Source of the DNA: Hydractinia symbiolongicarpus
Taxonomy: Eukaryota > Cnidaria > Hydrozoa > Anthoathecata > Hydractiniidae
Reading direction: 5' to 3'
Length of the DNA: 64,000 nucleotides
NCBI RefSeq assembly: GCF_029227915.1
Contig: NC_079878.1
Coordinates: 22,779,501-22,843,500, forward strand
In this document: in pieces, positions 46,199 through 55,290 of the stretch
Position numbering within the stretch: the stretch's first letter is position 1
Layout of the letters: each line of letters opens with the position of its first letter
Program-made: the position numbers and the translations under genes
Notes under the pieces: generated by a model
The model's input: the letters and a program-made list of their open reading frames with translations, nothing else
What the model was told of the DNA's origin: nothing
Database searches by the model: none

Positions 46199-49100
46199 AT
46201 GGCGGACAAAGAAGTGTTAATGCGAGGAAACGACGATAAAGTTTTACATGCAATATTTCATCCACATCTTCCACTTCAGCCAGAAAGTGAGTTGCTCGTG
46301 GACGAGGCAGCAAACGATAAAACAGATCAAGAAATACCGGATGCTTTTAAAAAAATCGAGGTTGATGCAGTTAACCAAGCCCAAGATGGAAATCTTCTTT
46401 ACAGTTTAGATCTGTTTAATAGGCTTGTTAAAGAACTTCCTAACTATGCTTCCGGTTATAACAACAGAGCACAACTATTTAGAATTCAAGGTGTGATTTT
46501 ATTTGTTTAAAAACTGGATTATTTGGGCTAGCTATTCAGGCTATTTAGGGTGTTAGCTAAAGCTATAATACATAGACGTATTTCAATGTTTACGTTTTAC
46601 GGCACTTATGCGCATGCGCAAACTTGTGAAAAAATCGACAGGCAAAACATTGAGGGCGCCCAGTGTCATTTGTTAGAGATTATTGAAGAGAAGAGACGTT
46701 TTTGTACTGTTTGGATATATTTATTTTTTAAATACTTTAAAAACTATTATTTTCATAACAATGCCTGATAGCTGTTGCGTACCTAATTGTACAAATCGTC
46801 GGAAGACGGGTGAAGAAGGTGGATTTTACAAAATTCCTAACAAGAAGCATCCTGTGTTGAGGGAGAGATGGCTGACTGCAATTGGCAGAATTGAATGGTC
46901 AGAAGAGTTAATAAAGAATGCCAAAGTGTGTCATTTACATTTTGTGTCTGGTAAGTGACTTTGTTCACTCATTTTTAAAAGTTTTTTTGTAAAGTAGTGT
47001 GAGCCATATTGTGTTTTGTGTCCCCTCACCCACATGAACTTTTTCTCTGGAATTTTTAAAATTTTATAGATTTTTTATTGTTTGCTTTTTTAGGAAAAAA
47101 GTCCAAAGATTCTTCTCATCCAGACTGGGTACCCTCAGTATTTGAACGTTGTGGAAAATGAGTGAGTGAGAAAAGAAAGCTGGAAAAGCAACATAGACAT
47201 TCTCGACTCACAAAACGAAGGAAATTAACATCTGAACTAGTAGCTGAAAGTGAATCTGACAATGATTTTAAACTCCCAGAAGATCAAGGTCCTTCCATGT
47301 CAGAATTATGTCAGAAAGTACAAGAACTTGAGGAGAAAGTTAAATTCTTAGAAAAGGATTTAAAAAATGAGGTGGATGAAAAACAGAACATTTCAAACAA
47401 ATACACTGGATTGAATAGCGAATATGCAAATAGATTAAATGAAATTCATGGACTTAGAAACAAAAACAAAACACTTTCATTGAATAAATTTTGTTATAAG
47501 TCATGACTGTGTCCACTAATGTTTTTGTCCGTTCTAAATCACATGTGAAGGCAGATTTTGAAACTGATGCTGTTATACGCCCAGCCCTGTGCAACATCCA
47601 TTTGTTACTAATACTTTGAAGTGCTATTTTTTACCTCTGCATCAGTTTCATTAATTGCTGTTGGCTCATAAATAAATGTAAGAGGTTCAGGAAGGCTGTT
47701 TTGTTCATTTTCGTTTGCACTATCTGTGTCACTGTTTAGGTTTTGATCATCGTCAAGCCATAAACTGATGCTTTTAAAGATAACTGCATCTGGAGCAATC
47801 TGCCTTAATTCATCAAGATGTTCTTGATCCTTTCCAGTAATAAATTTTATTGGATCAGGTGATACAAAACCTTTTATTGTGTCTCCAAAAGGATCATCAA
47901 CTTTTGGCAGTGTCTCTGTCTTTTTTGGTCTTCTAAAGTCAATTTTACTTAAGGGTGCAGGATGAGCTCTTTTTCTTGCCTTTTTCCAAGAGCATAAAAC
48001 ACTAGTACATGCTGTTTTGTTCAGCTCTAATGTAGCACATGCCACTAATTTAAATAATAATGCAGCAACATGACTGCAAGCTGAACCAAGTCTAAAAAAA
48101 TATTGCCATTATTTATAATATTCGTTTGATCACTATAATAAAAATACGATAAATAAACTTACCCTGCAACACAAGTACAATTTGCCGAATGTATCCAACC
48201 GGTTTTATGCATTATAATCCAAGTGTCATATAATTTTTGCGTTTTCCCCTGCCTTTGACTTGGTAACACAGACGATTTTATATAACAGAAATCTACTTCT
48301 TTTAAGTGGTGACAATACACTTCTTGTACGTGTCCTGATAGATAAAAGTTGTAAGCTTCCAAGGATTTGTGTGCTTTAAGCGACTCGTGTATGAACTCGC
48401 TAGGAGTGTGAACCAAATACACATACAGATCAACATAAGTTATATCTGGAAGTAGTAAAACGTCATCGCTCCAATGGCTAGTCTGCAGCGAGTAAGGATC
48501 TGCAAGCATAGTCCCATCTGCGAGTGTAAGTTTTCCAGTATAGTGGGATTTATCTGCATTTGAAAGATTTTGAAAATAGTCAGCATTTTTCGACATGTTG
48601 AAATATAAATAAACGCACGTGCCTTCTAAATGTTTGTTTTTATCAGCAAAGAGGAAGTGCTTCACACAATGAGTACATTTTTGGCTACGTTTATATGTTG
48701 GTTTATTTAAACTGTTATATCTTATCGGAAACGTACGTAGTCTGTGGCTCGGCCTAACTTTGTTGTATATAGTCACCCATAGTTTAAAAAATATGATTGA
48801 CAGCTGTTCTCGCTTTCATGAACATGATTTTCAAATACTAACAGAAGGGATGTATAATAAACGAGTAAATACCCCACGGGCAAGGACTTTTTTGTTGAGC
48901 AAGCAGACATTATAAGATGGCAACAAGAGCTTCGATCGATAAGCGAAACGACTTTCCTTTTTCAGTTTTTTCAGTAATTATAGTAATATTTTATGCTCTT
49001 TTCGCATGTTGTTTACCATTTCTGCTGCCATCTTTTGCCTGTCGAAATGCGCAGAAGTCTGGGAGCCACTCATACCGCGTCATAGTGAAATACGTCTATA

Positions 49101-52100
49101 GAATCACAGTCCCAGATATGTGAACTAACTCGCATCGAGTGGGTGACACCCACAATCAGGGTATCCTCACCCGACTGAAAATTTATAGTAGATTCACCCG
49201 CATCCAGCAGTTTCACACGCATTTAGAATAATACTTGGTCGAAGTTACGATTAGATGTGGCGCCGTAGATTAGTGGTTATAGCTCTCGTACTCTGTGCGG
49301 GAAACCGGGGTTCAATTCCTCTTGACAGCGATTCAACATGGGCGAGTGAATGTTACCATAGCCCCAGGTTAACCCAAGCCATGTGAGGGGATTTTGGGAG
49401 ATGGCACACTGTGTGTGCGGATGTTGCCGGGAGTTGTCTGGTAGAGCGTTGGCCCTAATTATGCCTGCGTAGCTCAAAATGAGCATTAAATACTCTAGTC
49501 TCCCCATCTAAGCCATGGCCCCTCCTGAAAATTATAGACAGTGTATATCCCTTGATATTGGTGAGGCTAGCCATGTAAAATATACACATCTATCTATCTA
49601 TCTAGAAAGTCTAAGGTTTTCCTACTAATTTTTTATAATAAAAACAAAAAAATTAAAAATCCTTGTAATTTCTTGTATTAGGTCGCCCTTAGCCCCCAAG
49701 AACTTCTAAGGGTGTGAGTGTTTTCGCTCTCACCCTTCTTCTTGCGCAGATTGTCAAACTCACTTTGCTTCCTCCGTGTATTGACCTTGCATCGATAGAT
49801 GGAAGACTTACCAAATTTACGAAATGTGTGACCGCAAGATTTTGAGAAATATGCCAGGGAAAGATGTTTTCCGCAAATCTAGAAGTCTTAAATGCGTATT
49901 ATTTCACCTCGCAACGAACCAAGGTCGCATCTCACTGAGTCGCTATTCTCAGAATAACACCCGCAAAGCATATCAGTAGATAGATAGATAGATGTGCATA
50001 TTTTACATGGCTAGCCTCACAAATATCGAGGGATATACCCTGTCTATTATTTCCAGGAGGGGCCATGGCGTAGATGGAGAGTCCTAGAGTATTTAATGCT
50101 CATTTTGAGCTACGCAGACCCAATTAGAGCCTGCGCTCTACTAGACAACTCCCGGCAACATCCAACGGCCCACACAGTGTGCCATCTTTCCAATTTCCCT
50201 CACATGGCTTGGGTTAACCCGGGGCTATGGTAACATTCACTCGCCCATGTTGAATCGCCGTCAAGAGGAATCGAACCCCGGTCTCCCGCACAGAGTACGA
50301 GAGCTATAACCACTAATCTACGGCGCCACAAAATCTACGGCGCCACGAAGTAGGGTAGTAGGGTTAACATCTTTGCAGTCCCGATTTTTACTTGCGCACA
50401 CATCTGAAAGTCATTATGTAATGCCTCTTACGCACACGTATATTCGAAGGTAATAATATAAACACACTGACCTTCATTCTTGCACACACATCTTTTTGGA
50501 ATAGCATTACATAATGTTATATGATGCACACACAGAGGAAAAACGTGGCTCTGATTGAGTTTATTCGTTGTGGGTAGGGTTATATAGCTAGCTATATTTG
50601 ACGATTCGGTTTGACGTCATAACAATTTCTTTGGAGGTGAAAAGTTTCCCTATTGTAGGTGAAGAGAGTGCAGAGCTAGGCAGATTTTGGGGTGTTAAGA
50701 ACAATGTTAGAAATTTTGATAGCAGATTTTTATTGTGATCACCTTTCATTATTCTTCCATTTCCACATTTTTTTTACCATTCTTCCCCCTATGAACTAGG
50801 TTTGTTTTCAACCAGCGAAAATTTAATAATGGCGGATGTAGCACAAATGCGATTCATCAATTAAGCCAAATGTCAATCATCACTACGGCAACAAAGCTGA
50901 AGTAGGATGACTAGCTAGCTAGGATGACTTGACAACTATTTGGTGTTAGAGTCACCTGACCGACCCTATTTGCAGATAACCATTTTTGAAATTCTGAGTC
51001 AGAAGAACTAGCTAGAGCGAAAAATAATATTCTATGCTCCAACAACCAATATCTCCATTATTATCGCTTTAAAATCCTAGCCGTGAGTGCCCAAGGTTCT
51101 GAGGACTAGTTTAATATGGCAAGCTCCAAATAAACAAGGCATGCAAGAGCTCATTAAATATTGGTGTAATTACAGGGATTTATGGCTGGATACAATTTTT
51201 TTAAGTTTTTATTCTGGGACTGACCCTATTTTTAGGATTAGAATGACTTTATTACCACATATTGTGACACTCGCCCAATGTTTACAAAAGTTTAAAAGTT
51301 TACAGGTTTTTTCCACATGTGCAAGCATTTCTGTAGGTAGAAAATATAAACAACAGACCACAGTAATCAAAGAAACTCACCAAAAAAATGAAATAAATAT
51401 TCGCTTAAAATTAGTGGAATTTTTTAGCAAAAATTACACAAATATATATAGTTATATATAGTTAGTTATATATAGTCTTTGATCTTATGCTATCTATCTG
51501 AAAAAATCTTTAATCTTCATTAATAGCCATTTTACTCCGTGTGAATCCTGCTTTTTTATTTACACAATAGTGTGAGTATTTCTATTGGTCTCAAAAATAA
51601 AATAAAAACAACCACATCACGCAGAAAGTGATTTTTAACTAGCTAACATCATTAATTTTATAAGTTAGGCTCAATCTACAAATCAGGGATCCCGTGATCC
51701 AAGCATCAGATTCCTTGAACCAGAGATGTTGATGTTTTCCCAGAGATATTGATGTTTTCTGTTTTGTTCTTGAGTGGAAATTTACCTTAAGGTGGCAGTA
51801 ACCCTTTTAAAAATCGGATTTTTTTTTTTTTTTTACATAATTAGTCACGAAAGGTTATTTTCAGATTATATAACCACATTTTTCCTGTTATAACACACTT
51901 GTCACGATTTTATGGCTAAAATACTATTATCTTTCACCAAAAATATTCCGCCTCAGCAATTCCTCTTTAAAATAAAATTCATGAATAATTAATTATTAAT
52001 ATTTACCTATACACCTATATCACTAAAATTTTGCCGTACGTAGTGTAGTGGGTTCGTCTGCGGCTCCCAGTTCTGGGGACCGAGGATCGAATCCCGGTCA

Positions 52101-53388
52101 CTGCTTGGCAGTATGTTAGTGATGAACAAAGTAGTTCTTCAATATAATTAATTAGATCTGCCCAATATAGTTTAAAGGGGATTTTCACGAAGCGAACTCG
52201 ATGGCGAATTCGCTTTTTAATTTTCACGACAAAATAAATTAGATGCCAAATTCATTGTTTACATAGGTTAACCACATTCTGATTGGTCTAAACCTAGCAG
52301 CGAAACCTTTAGCCGCGAAAAAGTAGGAACTGTTTCTACTTTTTAGCGAAGCGAATATTTTGATGCAAAATCATAACAAACAAAACTGCTCATGCTCGGA
52401 TACAATTTGCCGTCGAATTCGCTGTTCAATTCGCTTCGTGAAAATCCCCCAAGTCTACGTGCTTGCAAAATTGTATAGAAAGAAATGACGTAATCATTAA
52501 AGAGAAACATTACTAACAACAAAGATGGTGCATTATGTAGAAATTTAAGACGATCTTTGTTATGCTACACTGCACGAGCTTTAACTTTCGATAGCATTTT
52601 CGTTTTGCTTTAAATTTTTTAGACATGCTTGGTGAATCATGCAGCGGTGTGCGGAAATCTTTTTATTCGTAATATTTTTCTTTTAACAGCGTTCAATGCA
52701 GCAGGGGATTTATAGAATCTTTTGAAAAAAACAAAAGGATATTGTTAAAAAAATAAGAATCAACAAAAAAATCAACACCGTTTTAACAGGGTTAACCCGA
52801 GGCTCATTTAAAAACAGAAGCTGATGAAAAATAACGAGATTGTAAAAAGTTGGAGCTCGTAGGAGGCGATTTTTTTCTTGATTTTGATGCATTTTTAAAA
52901 AGAAATATCTGCTGACTCAGCAATTTTAGTGTTAGTTAAAATCATTTTATTATGTATTAAGGCCTATATTTCTAGGAAATAGTAAAAAAATGGTATAAAT
53001 AAAAGACTGAGTAAATAATTCAGCTGTTTGAACAGGTTACTCCCACCTTAAGGTAATTTTTGGTTCGAATTTTATGAAAAATTATTTGCATCTTCCAAAG
53101 GCTTTGTTTTTAGGGGATAACGATTCTGCATATGAAGATTTAAACAAAGCCATTTTGCTAAGCAGAGGAAAAGGTCGTGTGGCATCACAAGCCTTCGTAC
53201 AAAGAGGACTATTATATAAACTGAATAATGAAAACGAAAAAGCCACAAAGGATTTTCAGTCAGCAGCAAAACTTGGAAATACTTTTGCTAAGCAGCAGAT
53301 AACAGCAATGAATCCTTACGCTGCATTGTGTAACCAAATGTTAGGTGAGATGTTTTCAAAAATATACAACGGTGAGCCTGACATGTGA
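46199..53388 (+). CDS. TTC36: Tetratricopeptide repeat protein 36
   Basis: Two coding exons: 46199-46490 and 53114-53388 (TGA at the end), giving 188 residues, the usual TTC36 size. The start ATG sits in cataATGgcgg. Exon 1 encodes the N-terminal segment (VLHAIFHPHLPL, as in vertebrate TTC36) and the first TPR (SLDLFNRLVKELPNYASGYNNRAQLFRIQG). The donor is AAG|GTGTGA at 46491 and the acceptor ttttag|GGGATAAC at 53112-53113; phase is kept. Exon 2 holds the remaining TPRs (AYEDLNKAILLS; AFVQRGLLYKLNNENEKATKDFQSAAKLG) and the hallmark end MNPYAALCNQMLGEMF. TPR proteins of this small family are thought to act as HSP70-binding cofactors. AATAAA at 53731-53736 may be the polyadenylation signal. The 6.6 kb intron is full of mobile DNA, and the last exon is duplicated downstream. 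Confidence 0.93.
46761..47506 (+). pseudogene. THAP zinc-finger protein with in-frame stop before coiled coil
   Basis: Exon 1 (46761-46950) starts MPDSCCVPNCTNRRKTGEEG and encodes a THAP domain: Cys pair C-x(3-4)-C, GGFYKIP, RERWLTAIGR, and VCHLHF with the C-x2-H ligands. Donor GTAAGT is at 46951 and acceptor ttttttag at 47092-47093. Exon 2 (from 47094) finishes the domain with HPDWVPSVF (AVPTIF-type box). In the same frame a TGA at 47159-47161, inside a tgagtgagtgag run, is followed by a basic region (KRKLEKQHRHSRLTKRRK) and a coiled coil (ELCQKVQELEEKVKFLEKDL) to 47506. So either a short THAP-only protein ends at the TGA, or a longer THAP/coiled-coil protein has a nonsense mutation. The transposase catalytic part is not present. 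Confidence 0.7.
47608..48596 (-). CDS. SWIM-type zinc-finger protein, truncated YqaJ-family type
   Basis: Two exons: 48596-48163 and 48091-47608, 305 residues from MSKNADYFQNLSNADK. GTAAGT donor at 48162-48157, acceptor ttttttttag at 48092, phase kept. The N-terminal region has the pattern GKLTLADGTMLADPY … DDVLLLPDITYVDLYVYLV and SLEAYNFYLSGHVQEVYCHH. The SWIM finger C-x-C-x(n)-C-x-H is split across the intron: CTCVAG then LGSACSHVAALLFKL. After it come TACTSVLCSWKKARKR and RRPKK segments, then an acidic tail ending at the TGA/TAA side of 47608. In many cnidarian and other animal proteins this same module precedes a YqaJ-type exonuclease domain; that domain is absent here. It lies in the TTC36 intron, convergent with the THAP gene. 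The frame is open up to 48776 without an ATG. Confidence 0.75.
49100..49256. other. Spacer between THAP/SWIM unit and SINE
   Basis: No feature seen apart from short ctcgcatcgagtgggtgaca / accgcatccag words, which may be part of a longer decayed repeat. Confidence 0.3.
49257..49604 (+). mobile_element. tRNA-derived SINE, copy 1
   Basis: The head (gtggcgccgtagattagtgg …) carries an A-box-like tagattagtgg and a B-box ggttcaattcc (49309-49319), as in RNA polymerase III tRNA promoters. A tRNA-unrelated body follows (gggcgagtgaatgttaccat … tgaggctagccatgtaaaat), and the 3' tail is an atct microsatellite. A second copy lies in inverted orientation 371 bp downstream. No intact tRNA cloverleaf is claimed. 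Confidence 0.85.
49976..50329 (-). mobile_element. tRNA-derived SINE, copy 2 (inverted)
   Basis: This is the reverse complement of the SINE at 49257-49604 along its full length, with scattered differences: the B-box on this strand reads ggttcgattcc, and the tail is the tagatagata run at its low-coordinate end. Just beyond the 5' end (50330-50346) the last 16 or so bases (aatctacggcgccac) are repeated, a small terminal duplication. Confidence 0.85.
50347..52032. other. TTC36 intron sequence, nothing recognised
   Basis: AT-rich intron DNA. The patch 51429-51476 is a run of tatata/gttata words. No gene or bounded repeat is supported. Confidence 0.4.
52033..52110 (+). mobile_element. Second type of tRNA-like SINE head
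   Basis: A tRNA-like segment with A-box tagtgtagtgg (52041-52051) and B-box ggatcgaatcc (52084-52094), the B-box differing by one base from the consensus. Spacing between the boxes is normal for a tRNA gene. No matching acceptor stem can be folded with confidence, so I read it as a SINE head or tRNA-derived relic. Confidence 0.5.
52177..52449. mobile_element. 273-bp MITE with perfect 20-bp inverted termini
   Basis: ggggattttcacgaagcgaa (52177-52196) is the exact reverse complement of 52430-52449. The word gcgaattcg recurs inside both ends, extending an imperfect inverted repeat. The interior is non-coding. No clear target-site duplication was found. Confidence 0.8.
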
Positions 53389-54758
53389 TTTTGTCCAATA
53401 AGTTTCGCAGTAAATACTCAATATTTTTTGTTACTTGTGTTAATTGAAGGTGTAAATATTTTTAACTTTCTGAGAATTGGGTCGGATTTTAGGTCTTATT
53501 TTTTCACTTTCCTGTACCACGAAGTTTAACTCACTTAGTTGTAAAACATTTTTGTACGACAAAACAAAGTGCATTTGTAATTTCATATTTAGTAGTATAA
53601 TAGTACATTATATTTAAGTTTTGTTATTTTTTATATTTAATTTTATGGATATCTGCCTTGTAAATTTCGCCAAACTGTATAAATATTTTGTAATCAAACT
53701 CGCAGTTGTAGTAAACAGTGTGTATCATAAAATAAAGGGGCATACAGAACTTACTGTTTTTTTTGTTTTTTTAGAAAAGACTCACAAAAACTTGGATTGA
53801 CTATAATAAACTAATAAGGCTGGAAATATAATGCCTAAATCTTGGCATTAACTTAAGGAAATTAATTTTAGCGGCAACTTTTGGATTTTAGGGTTTTGTT
53901 AAAATCTGCAAAGTTAAATTTACGCAAAATGTTTTAAATCTGGTCATTGGCAAAATCAAGTTAGCTAAATATTTAAAATCAGGCATCCAGTGTCTTCATT
54001 GAACGAGTTTTTTAAAATCCTAGCTTGGGGATGCTAGGATTTTAGAAAACTTACACAACTTATATTTAACATTTCAGTGCATCTGGTGTTTTTTTGTAGA
54101 AACCATGTAATCTGTTTTGTATTGATTAATATCAACAAGGAGGTTTAGGGTTTCAAGAAAATCGTTACGACAAAAAATTTCGGGAAGAAACTTACGCAAA
54201 AGGCATGATTTTTTAATACTTAGCGAGAATTTTCGGGGAGCCGAATTGCTAATTTGTGCTACGGTTGCACGAAATAGCGATGCTCGAGATATGCAATGCG
54301 GGCGAAAATGTGAAGTCCAGAATATGTAGGACGAGTGAACCTGTGAATTTTTACACGAACTGACGATCAATTTATCAGAAATAAAATTGTGCTAATGTAC
54401 CCTAGTCCTTTTTTAGATAAGGTATAGGACATTTATAACTTAAATTTATATTTAAATTTATAACAAATTTATAACTTTCACTTTTTTGTTTATCATTGTT
54501 TTTTTTATAACATGGATGACATAGATTCTTTAAAACTAAATTCCCGCGAAATCCATTAAGTTTTGTCATCTGAGGTTAATAATTACTTTTTTTTGAACCG
54601 TGAAATTTTCTACTTGCACAAAATTTCTGACAATAGTTTAAACACATAAATCGTTGACTAATAACAGAATTGGAGCACAAATAGACTTAAATTTGTCGTA
54701 GATAAAGCAATATTCTGCAATGTTCAATAGGTTTCGAATAAAATAAATCTCTTCTCTA
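53389..54758. other. TTC36 3' region, no further gene
   Basis: Contains the TTC36 3' untranslated region with AATAAA at 53731-53736. The rest is unassigned. At about 54240-54370 there is a diverged copy resembling the Helitron-type end (gtgaacctgtgaatttttac … gacgat), too decayed to bound. Confidence 0.4.
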
Positions 54759-54941
54759 TCTCTTTAATAATAGCCGTCGTCTGTCTGTCTGTGTGTCCGC
54801 GAAAGCCTTGTCCCGTAACGAAAACACGAATTTTTTAAAATGCGCATCAATACCAATGCGATATATTTCTGTCCACTTTGTTGCAACGGGTTAATTTAAA
54901 GGACGGACGACCCCGTGGATTTTCCACGGGCTAACGACTAG
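54759..54941 (+). mobile_element. Non-autonomous Helitron-like element, copy 4 (183 bp)
   Basis: Starts A|TCTCTTTAATAATAGCCG, then tctgtctgtctgtgtgtcc. Ends with hairpin ccccgtggattttccacggg and ctaacgactag|T. It is the closest relative of the copy at 11249-11433 (same 5' end and inner sequence). The identical duplicate lies at 61195-61377. Confidence 0.83.
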
Positions 54942-54947
54942 TCTCTA

Positions 54948-55053
54948 TCAATAATAGCCGTATTCCGTCTGTCTGTCAGCAAGAAAACGTCGTGCAAATG
55001 CGATATAAAAAGGACGCGCGAACCTGTGAATTTGTCCACCACCCAACGACTAA
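54948..55053 (+). mobile_element. Non-autonomous Helitron-like element, copy 5 (106 bp)
   Basis: Starts A|TCAATAATAGCCGTATTCCG with a ctgt run, and ends caacgactaa|T (CTAA instead of CTAG). The terminal hairpin has lost several pairs. Only six bases separate it from copy 4. The duplicate lies at 61384-61489. Confidence 0.65.
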
Positions 55054-55290
55054 TTTATTTTTTGTATTAGGAGTGACTCAAGTAGTAGAAAGCAGTCACA
55101 CAAATGTCATAATCGTTTCAATAACTTGCCCTGCTCCATCCTCTCACACGCCATCATACTGTTTCAAAACTCGAAGCATATATTGATAGCAGCTTATGCT
55201 TTTGCACACTCATGTACGCGTAAATATGAAATTTCGCGAAAATTGTTGAAAGAATTCTCGCGAAATTTGGATTTTTTTTTTTTGTGAGAA

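Larger units (their letters stand above)
46572..49099. mobile_element. Putative THAP + SWIM-gene mobile unit with 14-bp TIR
   Basis: atagacgtatttca at 46572-46585 is the exact reverse complement of tgaaatacgtctat at 49086-49099. The two copies bracket precisely the convergent THAP (+) and SWIM (-) genes within the TTC36 intron. Slightly inside each end a tgcgcat word also recurs in inverted orientation (46609-46615 and its counterpart at about 49048-49054). THAP domains are the DNA-binding part of P-element and Kolobok transposases, and SWIM proteins of this type are often fused to a YqaJ-type nuclease, so a mobile origin is plausible. No target-site duplication was found, so the borders are tentative. 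Confidence 0.45.

Noticed and set aside
49257-49330. tRNA gene
   Set aside because: A and B boxes are present, but a paired acceptor stem and full cloverleaf are not, and the same sequence continues into a repeated 350-bp SINE body.
52033-52110. tRNA gene
   Set aside because: Box spacing is tRNA-like but stems do not pair convincingly; treated as a SINE head or relic.
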